64,000 bases of DNA from Prolixibacteraceae bacterium (GTDB lineage Bacteria; Bacteroidota; Bacteroidia; Bacteroidales; Prolixibacteraceae). Under the pieces are notes generated by a model. The model searched no databases and was not told where the DNA came from. It saw only the letters and a program-made list of their open reading frames with translations. The stretch covers positions 124,001-188,000 of the forward strand of contig JAQUIJ010000011.1 of assembly GCA_028683385.1 (NCBI GenBank). Direction: 5' to 3'. Positions 42,370 to 50,241 of the stretch are shown here, one piece after another. The position numbers and the translations under genes are program-made. The first letter of the stretch is position 1; each line of letters begins with the position of its first letter.

Positions 42370-43253
42370 TATTTAACAGGTTTTTGAACTGACCAGTACG
42401 ACGATCCGTTTTCGAAATAAGTGATCGGAATCTCGTGTATAAAAGTCTTCATCCAGGTGGCACAATATTCCATTCCGGCTTCTTCCGAAGCAATATGTCC
42501 GGTGAAAATTGCCGCTTTTTTCATCCCCATCATCGAGGCATCAAGGACGTATTCGTAGGTTTCCCATTCCGAAGCTTCGCCGGCAACAAGTAGCTCCGTA
42601 AAATCGTTGGTCAATAATTTAATGTGCGACGACGATCCCGGGGCGCCAACTGCCAATGCAACATTGGTGAAGTGCAGTTGTGGATCGCCAATAATGCGCA
42701 GTTGGCTTCCTTTCAACTTTTCCTGAAGTTTTTGGGCAAAGCCACCAACTGTTTGTTCGTCGAACTTGAAAAACAACATCGATTGATCGGTTTGATTGGC
42801 TTTCCATCCCAGTTTGTCAATCATGCCCATATAAATACCGTCAGGAACAGTGCGGTGCCAGTGGTCGTGAAACCTGAAAATGATGAGTTTATGTTCGTTG
42901 ATGTATGCGATCTTTTTGCGATAAACCGGATTGTCTTCCTGTGCGTCGGTTTTGTCGAGGTGATTGTAGAATGTGGGTTCATGAACAATAATCAGGTTAC
43001 AGTTGCTGGCAACAGCTTTTCGTAGTGTTTCCATATCGGCAAACATGCAAACCGCGATTCCGGTGACCACATCGTCAGGATTGCCGGTTTTAAACGTATC
43101 CACTGTTTCATTACTCCATGGGCAAGTCAGGTGAGTTTGCATCTGGCCAATGATTTGACGGGCAGTTTGCGATTTAACTACGGATGATTGTGCCAGAAGT
43201 TTATTCGAATTTATTGTAACAAGAAGAATAAGGCAAATTCCAAATACTTTCAT
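42369..43253 (-). CDS. Nif3-like dinuclear metal centre protein with signal peptide
   Basis: A 294-residue member of the Nif3/DUF34 family. Visible metal ligands include H in LIIVHEPTFYN and the pair HDHWHR, and the late GHIASEEAGMEYCA carries the conserved HxxxE metal site. The N-terminus, MKVFGICLILLVTINSNKL followed by LAQ, is a signal peptide, which is unusual since Nif3 proteins are generally cytosolic. A conserved QTARQIIGQMQTHLTCPW stretch follows the signal. The biochemical role of Nif3 is unsettled. Its stop overlaps the start of a broken HAD phosphatase. It has a -7 element TACATTTG at 43308-43301. Confidence 0.85.
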   Translation of the reverse strand: MKVFGICLILLVTINSNKLLAQSSVVKSQTARQIIGQMQTHLTCPWSNETVDTFKTGNPDDVVTGIAVCMFADMETLRKAVASNCNLIIVHEPTFYNHLDKTDAQEDNPVYRKKIAYINEHKLIIFRFHDHWHRTVPDGIYMGMIDKLGWKANQTDQSMLFFKFDEQTVGGFAQKLQEKLKGSQLRIIGDPQLHFTNVALAVGAPGSSSHIKLLTNDFTELLVAGEASEWETYEYVLDASMMGMKKAAIFTGHIASEEAGMEYCATWMKTFIHEIPITYFENGSSYWSVQKPVK

Positions 43254-43300
43254 AGTTGTTTTTTTGATAATTGCTTAACCCAATAGAATATCTATATCCG

Positions 43301-43308
43301 CAAATGTA
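43301..43308 (-). promoter_or_regulatory. -7 promoter element of the Nif3-like gene
   Basis: The minus strand reads TACATTTG, an exact TAnnTTTG match 48 bases before the start codon. It is followed by CGG, as in the uxaB promoter. Confidence 0.5.
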
Positions 43309-43368
43309 TTAAATCTGAATACATAAAATATCTCTTACGATGCAATTCAAGTTTCCCGTTAAGATTTT

Positions 43369-43376
43369 TATCTTTG
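43369..43376 (+). promoter_or_regulatory. -7 promoter element of the DUF1080-PHP gene
   Basis: TATCTTTG matches TAnnTTTG, 31 bases before the start of the divergent gene. The two divergent -7 elements lie about 60 bases apart. Confidence 0.5.
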
Positions 43377-43406
43377 TTAGTATTCAAAAACTAAACTAAA
43401 CCCGCC

Positions 43407-44885
43407 ATGCCGAAATTCAAACTATTTCTTCCCCTCATTTTTAGTTTCCTGATCATTGTTTCCTGTAAAAATAAAGAGCCAGAATGGACGGAACTCTTTA
43501 ATGGAAAAGATCTTACCGGTTGGATCGCCAATGAAAATCCAGGCTCGTTTAAAGTTGAAAACGGTGTGCTGGTTGCTGAAGGACCAATTAGTCATTTGTT
43601 TTATACCGGCGATTTTCATAGAGGAATTTTCCGCAACTTCGAATTGAAGGCGATGGTGAAAACTGAACCAAGCAGCAATTCCGGAATAATGTTCCACACT
43701 CAGGAGCAATCTCACGGTCCACTGTTGCGCGGATACGAAGTGCAGATTAATAACACCTATGAGCGTCCGGGCGATTTTCATGAGTTGAAGAAGACCGGAA
43801 GCTTATATGGTATTCGGAATGTCTATTATCCAACTGTAAAGGATAACGAGTGGTTTGAGCTGTCGTTCAAAGTGGTTGAAAATCGTTGCGAAGTATTTGT
43901 AAATGGTACAAAAGTGGTCGATTATATTCAGCCCGACGATCCTTACCGCCCCAAGAACGATAAACTGAAGGTATTTAGTGCCGGACGCATTGCACTTCAA
44001 TGTCACGACAAAGACAGCAAAGTGTATTTTAAAAGTATTCAGGTAAAACCACTACCAAAAGCCGAAAAGTTTGCCATGCTGGTTTCGAAAGAATGGGATG
44101 ATAAAATCACTAAAATGATGTTCGAGAATTTCCCGGTAATCGATTTCCATGTTCACCTGAAAGGCGGACTGACCATCGCTCAAGCTTGTGAAAACTCGTT
44201 AAAGCTGGGCATCAATTATGGAATTGCTCCTAATTGTGGCTTGAAATTTCCGGTGACGGATGATGCTTCATTGGCGTCTTATATGGATACTGTGCAGACA
44301 AAACCTATTTTCAGAGGGATGCAGGCCGAAGGTCGTGAGTGGGTAACCCTGTTTTCGCCGGAAGCCGTTGCTAAATTCGATTACGTTTTTACAGATGGAA
44401 TGACCTGGACTGACCACAAAGGCCGGAGAATGCGACTTTGGATTCCCGAAGAGGCTTTTGTGGACGATGAGCAGCAATTTATGGACGAATTGGTTGGCAA
44501 AATTGAGAGTGTGATTTCGCAAGAACCTGTTGATATTCATGTTAACCCAACTTTTCTTCCTGCCGTAATTGCAGCCAAATACGACGAACTCTGGACCGAT
44601 GCACGAATCGACCGTTTTGTAAATGTATTGGCCAAAAATGGAGTGGCGTTGGAAATCAATTCGAGGTATAAACTTCCAACGGAAAAAATCCTTCGGAAGG
44701 CCAAAGAGGCCGGAGTGAAATTCACGTTTGGAACCAACAATACCGGTGCCGATCTGGGTACACTCGATTATTCATTTGAAATGAAGGAAAAACTCGGATT
44801 GACCTACAAAGACATGTTTATGCCGAAGAAACAAAATGAGAAGCCTGTTTTGGTAAAGGGACTTCCGAAAAAAATAACAGGTTAA
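43407..44885 (+). CDS. DUF1080 (3-keto-disaccharide hydrolase-like) and PHP-type metallohydrolase fusion lipoprotein
   Basis: A 492-residue two-domain protein. A lipoprotein signal ends in LIIVSC (Cys ~residue 20). Residues ~28-212 are a DUF1080 concanavalin-like domain (WTELFNGKDLTGWIANE, SNSGIMFHTQEQ, FHELKKTGSLYG). Residues ~235-480 are a metal-dependent hydrolase with the entry motif FPVIDFHVHLKGG (HxH) and later VDIHVNPTFL and FTFGTNNTGADLGTLDY, the pattern of PHP phosphoesterase-like enzymes. DUF1080 proteins include 3-keto-disaccharide hydrolases. The fusion suggests release and further cleavage of an oxidised sugar at the cell envelope. It is followed by an exported VOC protein. Confidence 0.85.
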   Translation: MPKFKLFLPLIFSFLIIVSCKNKEPEWTELFNGKDLTGWIANENPGSFKVENGVLVAEGPISHLFYTGDFHRGIFRNFELKAMVKTEPSSNSGIMFHTQEQSHGPLLRGYEVQINNTYERPGDFHELKKTGSLYGIRNVYYPTVKDNEWFELSFKVVENRCEVFVNGTKVVDYIQPDDPYRPKNDKLKVFSAGRIALQCHDKDSKVYFKSIQVKPLPKAEKFAMLVSKEWDDKITKMMFENFPVIDFHVHLKGGLTIAQACENSLKLGINYGIAPNCGLKFPVTDDASLASYMDTVQTKPIFRGMQAEGREWVTLFSPEAVAKFDYVFTDGMTWTDHKGRRMRLWIPEEAFVDDEQQFMDELVGKIESVISQEPVDIHVNPTFLPAVIAAKYDELWTDARIDRFVNVLAKNGVALEINSRYKLPTEKILRKAKEAGVKFTFGTNNTGADLGTLDYSFEMKEKLGLTYKDMFMPKKQNEKPVLVKGLPKKITG

Positions 44886-44915
44886 AAATATCTAAACCGC
44901 CAAAAACCAAAAATC

Positions 44916-45440
44916 ATGAGAAATCTTTTGAAAGCCGTTTTATTATTGGCCACGTTGCCAATTGGATTGTCTGCATTTTCTGTTCAACCTCCAGATGATT
45001 TTGCCAAATCGGGCATTTCTGTAGGTTTGGTAGTTGAAGACCTCAGCAAATCGCTCGATTTTTACCAGAATGTAATTGGTATGGTAAAAACCAGCGAGTT
45101 CAGTGTTGATGCTGCACGAGCCAAAGAACTTGGATTAAGTAATGGCGACCGCTTTGATGTAACCATACTGAAACTCGAAAACAGCGAGCAGGCAGCCGAG
45201 TGGAAGCTGATGTCGTTTGGCAAAAAAGCCACCCATCCGAAACAAAACTTTGTGCCCGACGATACCGGTATGCAGTACATAACCCTTTATGTGAAATCGA
45301 TGAAACCGATTTTGGAACGCATCAAGAAGTACAACGTGAAAACACTCGGAATTACACCTACCAAGCTCGACGAAACCCGTGATTTTGTTTTGGTACGCGA
45401 TCCTGACGGGACTTTTATTGAAATTATCGGACCTGAATAG
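44916..45440 (+). CDS. Exported VOC superfamily (glyoxalase/bleomycin-resistance-like) protein
   Basis: A 174-residue protein with a signal peptide (about 1-20, ending LSAFS) and a VOC domain of two beta-alpha-beta-beta-beta modules: SVGLVVEDLSKSLDFYQNVIG and MQYITLYVKSMKPILERIK, ending with FVLVRDPDGTFIEIIGPE. The terminal E is the usual metal ligand. It is 30 bases after the DUF1080-PHP gene and probably co-transcribed. An exported VOC protein beside sugar-modifying proteins is likely an isomerase or epimerase, but the substrate is unknown. Confidence 0.87.
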   Translation: MRNLLKAVLLLATLPIGLSAFSVQPPDDFAKSGISVGLVVEDLSKSLDFYQNVIGMVKTSEFSVDAARAKELGLSNGDRFDVTILKLENSEQAAEWKLMSFGKKATHPKQNFVPDDTGMQYITLYVKSMKPILERIKKYNVKTLGITPTKLDETRDFVLVRDPDGTFIEIIGPE

Positions 45441-45481
45441 TATTCAGTGATCAGTCTCAGTTAACAGTTTCAAATACATAG

Positions 45482-45530
45482 AAAGCGGCTGAATAAAGGA
45501 TGAAAATCCGGAGTTCAGCCGCTTTGGTTT
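45482..45530 (+). terminator. Terminator after the VOC gene
   Basis: AAAGCGGCTGAA (45482-45493) pairs with TTCAGCCGCTTT (45514-45525) as a perfect 12-bp stem around a 20-base loop, followed by GGTTT. Confidence 0.75.
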
Positions 45531-45585
45531 GTGTCATAATTCTTTGTAACTTATACACTTGAAAATCTTATAATCCTTACTCAGT

Positions 45586-46083
45586 ATGGAATTGCAAATC
45601 ATTCAAAACAAAATATTCGAGATTCGAGGTATGCGTGTCATGCTCGATTTCGATTTGGCCGAAATGTACGAGGTTGAAACTAGAGTACTAAATCAGGCGG
45701 TTAAACGAAACCTTAAACGATTTCCTGCCGATTTTATGTTCCAGCTCTCCAGTTCAGAGTTTGAAAACTTGAAATCACAATTTGTGACATCAAGTTGGGG
45801 TGGAACCCGGAAACTGCCTTTTGCGTTTACCGAACATGGCGTTACAATGCTGTCCAGTGTTTTGAGAAGCGATAAATCCGTTGAAATTAATATCCAGATC
45901 GTACGGGCTTTTATCGCGTTGCGGCAGTATGCACTTGGTTATGCCGAACTCAACCAAAAGCTTGAAAATTTCATGATTGAAACGAACATGCAATTCAACG
46001 ACATTTACCAGGCACTAACCGAAATGGCAGAGCTGAAAGAATCAGGAAAATCGCGAAATCCCATTGGATATTTGAAGAAGTGA
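45586..46083 (+). CDS. ORF6N domain-containing protein
   Basis: A 165-residue protein. The ORF6N domain covers residues ~5-90: IFEIRGMRVMLDFDLAEMYE, TRVLNQAVKRNLKRFPADFM then FQLSSSEF and LPFAFTEHGVTMLSSVLRS. A C-terminal helical region (ENFMIETNMQFNDIYQALTEM) follows. ORF6N is typical of phage antirepressor-like proteins and is DNA-binding related, though many chromosomal copies are solitary. No other phage gene is near. It has no visible partner; the strand and spacing make it a single-gene unit before the U32 gene. Confidence 0.88.
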   Translation: MELQIIQNKIFEIRGMRVMLDFDLAEMYEVETRVLNQAVKRNLKRFPADFMFQLSSSEFENLKSQFVTSSWGGTRKLPFAFTEHGVTMLSSVLRSDKSVEINIQIVRAFIALRQYALGYAELNQKLENFMIETNMQFNDIYQALTEMAELKESGKSRNPIGYLKK

Positions 46084-46100
46084 TTAACCGCCAAATCGCC

Positions 46101-46108
46101 TATCTTTG
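46101..46108 (+). promoter_or_regulatory. -7 promoter element of the U32 gene
   Basis: TATCTTTG is an exact -7 match. A start of transcription about seven bases later would fall at 46114-46116, next to the alternative GTG start, so the 5' leader would be at most about 12 bases. Confidence 0.5.
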
Positions 46109-46125
46109 CCTGTGTGAAACGAAAG

Positions 46126-48357
46126 ATGGAATTACTTGCGCCGGGTGGAGATGTTGATTCGATAAAAGCTGCAATTCTGGCGGGAGCCGATGCTGTTTAC
46201 TGCGGTCTCGATAAATATAATGCCCGAAACCGCGCTGCAAATATTAGTTTCGACAATTTGCAGGGAATTTTGCGATTGGCGCATCAGTACAATTGTCAGG
46301 TTTTCCTCACCCTTAATATCATTTTTGTTGACAGTGAAATACCTGCCTTGATTAGCTTATTGAACAAGTTAGTGAATACCAGTATCGACGGGGTAATTGT
46401 TCAGGATTTGGGACTATTTTACCTTTTATCTTGCTATTTTAAAGGTTTAAAAATTCACGCATCCACCCAGTTAACTACACACAACGAAGGTCAGATTCGA
46501 TTTTTAAGCAAGCTGAATGCCACACGGGTTAATCTTTCCAGAGAGTTGAACATTCAGGAAATAAAAGACTTGACCGCGGTTGCCCACCAAAACCAGATTT
46601 TAACCGAAGTATTTGTGCATGGTTCGTTCTGCCTTTCTTTTTCTGGAATATGCTACCTCAGTTCGGTGCAAAGCGGAAACTCCGGAAATCGTGGTCGGTG
46701 CAGTCAACCTTGCCGCGACCGGTATGTTACAACTAAGGTTGGTAAAGATTATCCGCTCAATCTGAAAGACAATTCAGCCTGGTCTGATGTTCGTGAACTT
46801 GATGAAGCGGGAGTCGATTCCCTAAAAATCGAGGGCCGAATAAAGAAATACGATTACGTTTACACAGTTGTCAGCAATTGGCGAAAACAACTCCAAAGTT
46901 TATCCAAACACGACGAATTGCTGACCGATAATAGCGATATGTATAAGGTTTTTAACCGCGATTTTTCCAATGGGTTCCTGAAGGGAGCTATCAATAAGGA
47001 TCTGTTTATAGACAATCCCCGTGACCATTCCATTCAACATCTTTCGGAGGTGAATGATTACACTTCGGTTCATAAATTGCAGCAGGACCAGATCGGACTT
47101 TATGAAGAAAAGGAAGGAATTAAAATTTCAATAGAAAATAAAATCAAGCAACTCAGTATCGCAAAAATTCCTTTGGTAATCAATGTTTCCGGAGAAAGTG
47201 GTTTGCCGCTGATGTTGACGGTAAAATCTTCGGATCTATTGTTTGTACTACTTTCGGAGGTTAATCTGGCAAATACTGGTACCGAAGTTTTAGATTATGC
47301 GATGATATTTAAACGTCTGAAAGCCATTAACGATACGGAATATTACATCGAGAGGCTATGTCTGGACGATCTTCAGCCTGATGTTTATATCCCGTTTAAA
47401 GAACTCGCCGCAATAAAAAAGCGACTACTTTACATCCTGAACGACTCACGAGAAACTCTGGATCCGATTCATGTTTCAACCTTCAGGAAACAAAATCGGG
47501 AGCAACTAAAGCCTTCGCTTTTGGTGCTGATTTCTTCACCAAATGATTTGCATCTCTGTAAGGAAACCACCGCCAGACTCTGTTTTCAGCTTCCGGATAG
47601 TTTTAAGAATGAATGTGCTGAGTTTATAGATCTTTTCAGGAAGAACGATAATCTGATTCCGTGGTTTCCGTCGGTTATTATCGGCGATGATTATATTGCC
47701 GCGGTCGAATTTCTGGAACAGTTTCAACCTAAACTGATTGTGACCAACAATACCGGAATTGCCTACGAAGCTTATCAAAGAGGAATCCGCTGGATTGCAG
47801 GACCGTATCTGAATGTGACTAACTCTTTTAGCTTGTTGTGTTTAAAAGAAAGTTTCAACTGCTCTGGTGCGTTCATCTCAAATGAGATTAGTCAGACTCA
47901 AATGAGGCAGTTGAATAAGCCCGACGGTTTTGAACTTTACTACAGTATTTATCACCCCATGGTGCTGATGACAAGTCGACAATGCTTGTTTCATCAGGTT
48001 ACCGGATGTGGAAAGGATCAAATTGATAATACTTGTATTTCGCAGTGCGAGAAATCAGCAACAATCACCAATCTGAAAAATGACACAATTTATCTTGAGA
48101 AATCGAAGGGAAATTATCATCGTATCTTCAATGAAACCAATTTTCTGAATCCTGAAATTGTTACAGATGTTTCTGATCTCTTTTCCGGATTTTTGATTGA
48201 TATGCGGGAGATAAAAACGGTTACCCAAACCGATTTGAATAAATCAGAATTAATTAAGTTGTTTGTAACCCTGCTGGACGGCAATCCCGATTCAAAAACG
48301 GAACTTCAGCGAGCGATTTATCCGACGACGAAAGCACAATATCAAAGAGGAATATAA
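46126..48357 (+). CDS. Peptidase U32 family protein (RlhA/YrrO-like, with DUF3656 region)
   Basis: A 743-residue protein. Relatives such as RlhA and TrhO/P use an iron-sulfur centre for RNA hydroxylation rather than proteolysis. N-terminal part: LLAPGGDVDSIKAAILAGADAVYCGLD, then FLTLNIIF and LGLFYLL. The metal-site Cys are in SGNRGRCSQPCRDRY, with later Cys in CLFHQVTGCGKDQI and TCISQCEKS. A long C-terminal collagenase-like region follows, as in the large RlhA type. I start at ATG 46126; a GTG at 46114 (V-KRK) is possible. In E. coli RlhA modifies 23S rRNA C2501; the role here is inferred. Confidence 0.87.
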   Translation: MELLAPGGDVDSIKAAILAGADAVYCGLDKYNARNRAANISFDNLQGILRLAHQYNCQVFLTLNIIFVDSEIPALISLLNKLVNTSIDGVIVQDLGLFYLLSCYFKGLKIHASTQLTTHNEGQIRFLSKLNATRVNLSRELNIQEIKDLTAVAHQNQILTEVFVHGSFCLSFSGICYLSSVQSGNSGNRGRCSQPCRDRYVTTKVGKDYPLNLKDNSAWSDVRELDEAGVDSLKIEGRIKKYDYVYTVVSNWRKQLQSLSKHDELLTDNSDMYKVFNRDFSNGFLKGAINKDLFIDNPRDHSIQHLSEVNDYTSVHKLQQDQIGLYEEKEGIKISIENKIKQLSIAKIPLVINVSGESGLPLMLTVKSSDLLFVLLSEVNLANTGTEVLDYAMIFKRLKAINDTEYYIERLCLDDLQPDVYIPFKELAAIKKRLLYILNDSRETLDPIHVSTFRKQNREQLKPSLLVLISSPNDLHLCKETTARLCFQLPDSFKNECAEFIDLFRKNDNLIPWFPSVIIGDDYIAAVEFLEQFQPKLIVTNNTGIAYEAYQRGIRWIAGPYLNVTNSFSLLCLKESFNCSGAFISNEISQTQMRQLNKPDGFELYYSIYHPMVLMTSRQCLFHQVTGCGKDQIDNTCISQCEKSATITNLKNDTIYLEKSKGNYHRIFNETNFLNPEIVTDVSDLFSGFLIDMREIKTVTQTDLNKSELIKLFVTLLDGNPDSKTELQRAIYPTTKAQYQRGI

Positions 48358-48372
48358 TTTCACGATAAAACA

Positions 48373-48399
48373 AAAACGCAAGGCTTTCGACCTTGCGTT
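48373..48399 (-). terminator. Terminator of the DUF2795 gene
   Basis: AACGCAAGG (48375-48383) and CCTTGCGTT (48391-48399) form a perfect 9-bp stem. On the minus strand it is followed by TTTTGTTTTATC. Confidence 0.75.
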
Positions 48400-48417
48400 A
48401 CTGTATGATAACGAGAA

Positions 48418-48639
48418 TTAATATTCGTCTTCGTTAAAAAAGAAATCATCTTTGCTTGGGTAATCCGGCCAGATGTCTTCAATACTTTCATAAATTTCTC
48501 CTTCATCTTCAATTTCCTGAAGGTTTTCAATAACTTCAAGTGGAGCACCACTACGGATGGCAAAATCAATCAGCTCATCCTTGCTTGCTGGCCATGGGGC
48601 ATCCTCTAATTTAGAGGCTAATTCAAGAGTCCAGTACAT
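48418..48639 (-). CDS. DUF2795 domain-containing protein
   Basis: A small acidic cytosolic protein of 73 residues. The DUF2795 pattern is LASKLEDAPWPASKDELIDF then AIRSGAPLEVIENLQEI, a helical fold of unknown role conserved in Bacteroidota. The tail after residue 55 is very acidic (DDFFFNEDEY). It is transcribed towards its own terminator with about 90 bases between it and the next gene. No function can be stated. Confidence 0.85.
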   Translation of the reverse strand: MYWTLELASKLEDAPWPASKDELIDFAIRSGAPLEVIENLQEIEDEGEIYESIEDIWPDYPSKDDFFFNEDEY

Positions 48640-48728
48640 ATTATTTAATATTTAAGTAGTTTTTAAATCGGTTTTTTTAACTTTTGCGAATATAACAAAA
48701 AAACGCATTCTGCAAACATTAATATTTA

Positions 48729-49286
48729 TTAATCATTTTCCTCCGGAGACCATAGTATTTCCGCGGCTTTTTGGTCTTGATTTACCTTTCGGGAGAGTAC
48801 GAAAAGATAGTCGGACAGGCGGTTAATAAACTTGATCAGGTTTGTGTCCACTTCTTTATTCTCAGCTAATTCAACAATGTGGCGTTCTGCTCTGCGACAT
48901 ACGGTGCGTGCCACATGGCAAAACGATGAAGCCTGACAACCTCCCGGCAAAATAAAGTTTCGGAGTTCGGGTAAACTGGCATTCATTTCGTCCATTTCAG
49001 TTTCGAGAAGCTCAATATCAGCCTTTTTGCATGGTAGCTGTTTTTTGATCAGGTCAATCGATTCTTCAGTTGCCAGATTGGCTCCAATTACAAATAATTT
49101 GTTCTGAATAATTTCAAGCACATGATCGGTATGCCCGTCGGTTTGCATCGAACGAATCAGTCCAATATAGGAATTCAGCTCGTCAACTGTTCCGTAAGCT
49201 TCAAGCCTGATGTTGTATTTCTTGACCCGCGAACCTCCAATCAACCCTGTGGTTCCATCGTCGCCGGTGCGTGTATATATTTTCAT
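48729..49286 (-). CDS. Cob(I)yrinic acid a,c-diamide adenosyltransferase (PduO-type)
   Basis: Transfers the adenosyl group of ATP to cob(I)alamin to make coenzyme B12. The 185 residues fit a PduO-type ATR: TRTGDDGTTGLIGGSRVKKY (ATP-binding N-terminus), EAYGTVDELNSYIGLIRS, and the C-terminal CRRAERHIVELAE and INRLSDYLFVLSRKVNQ helices. Other cobalamin genes are not in the window, so this probably serves salvage or B12-dependent enzymes elsewhere. It shares strand with the next gene (59-base gap), but the two are functionally unrelated. Confidence 0.94.
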   Translation of the reverse strand: MKIYTRTGDDGTTGLIGGSRVKKYNIRLEAYGTVDELNSYIGLIRSMQTDGHTDHVLEIIQNKLFVIGANLATEESIDLIKKQLPCKKADIELLETEMDEMNASLPELRNFILPGGCQASSFCHVARTVCRRAERHIVELAENKEVDTNLIKFINRLSDYLFVLSRKVNQDQKAAEILWSPEEND

Positions 49287-49344
49287 TCTGATTATAATGT
49301 TGATAAGGTATAGATGTGTACATCGCGTCTATACAGTGATTATT

Positions 49345-50043
49345 TTAATAAACCGGATTTGGGTTAACGTAATCGGCTTCTATTTCACCATCTTTCAACC
49401 TGATGATGCGGTGTGCATGCATGGCAATGCTTTCTTCGTGCGTTACCACAACCAAAGTGTTTCCTTTGCGGTGAATCTCGGCAAAAAGCTGCATAATTTC
49501 TTCTGAAATTTTCGAATCGAGATTTCCGGTTGGCTCATCGGCCAGTAAAATACTCGGATTATTTATCAGTGCACGGGCAACAGCAACACGTTGGCGTTGA
49601 CCACCAGATAGTTCATTGGGTTTGTGCTCAATACGATCGGCCAGACCAACTTCAGTTAAAATCTTTTCGGCTTTTTCGATGCGCTGTTGTTTTTTCACAC
49701 CGGCGTAAACCAGAGGCAACATCACATTTTCGAGCGCCGTATTTCGGGGTAATAAATTAAATGTCTGGAAAACAAAACCAATTTCTTTGTTCCGGATTTC
49801 GGCCAGTTCATCGTCCGATAAATGGCTTACATCTTGCTTGTTCAGTTCGTAGAATCCGCTGGTGGGAGTGTCAAGACACCCAATTACGTTCATCATAGTC
49901 GATTTTCCGGAGCCCGAAGCGCCCATGATGGCAACGTACTCTCCCCGGTTGATGTTAAGCGATACGGAGCGTAATGCTCTTACAATCTGAGTACCTACCT
50001 TGTAGTTTTTTACAATTTTTTCAAGCTTGATAACACTTTCCAT
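49345..50043 (-). CDS. ABC transporter ATP-binding protein (LolD/MacB-like)
   Basis: A 232-residue ATPase with every ABC motif: Walker [11 protein letters not shown]-loop VFQTFNLLP, signature [15 protein letters not shown], Walker [14 protein letters not shown] and the switch His in VVVTHEES. It has the MacB/LolD form, with the N-terminal [13 protein letters not shown] and the shape [13 protein letters not shown]. No permease gene lies beside it, so its transmembrane partner is elsewhere. Such pairs move lipoproteins or peptides through mechanotransmission. The tail (YVNPNPVY) is short. Confidence 0.92.
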   Translation of the reverse strand: MESVIKLEKIVKNYKVGTQIVRALRSVSLNINRGEYVAIMGASGSGKSTMMNVIGCLDTPTSGFYELNKQDVSHLSDDELAEIRNKEIGFVFQTFNLLPRNTALENVMLPLVYAGVKKQQRIEKAEKILTEVGLADRIEHKPNELSGGQRQRVAVARALINNPSILLADEPTGNLDSKISEEIMQLFAEIHRKGNTLVVVTHEESIAMHAHRIIRLKDGEIEADYVNPNPVY

Positions 50044-50229
50044 CTTTTGAATTGATTGGTTTGACTTGATTAGTTTGATTTAGCTTTTGTTTATTACAAA
50101 TATCAAACCTAATTTCAGACAAAATACACGAAATAAAAAATAAAACCACAAAAACCTCGAATTGTTGCACGCAAGGCCAGCATTTAGCCAGCCTGAAAAA
50201 TCATCAGACCGCAAAAAGGAGATAATTTT

Positions 50230-50237
50230 TATCTTTG
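50230..50237 (+). promoter_or_regulatory. -7 promoter element of recG
   Basis: TATCTTTG is an exact -7 match that ends only 4 bases before the ATG at 50242. Transcription from it would begin at or just after the start codon, giving a leaderless transcript or pointing to another promoter. Confidence 0.45.
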
Positions 50238-50241
50238 TCCT

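Noticed and set aside
45586-46083. ORF6N gene as sign of a prophage
   Set aside because: No integrase, structural, lysis or replication gene lies nearby and the neighbours are housekeeping genes.
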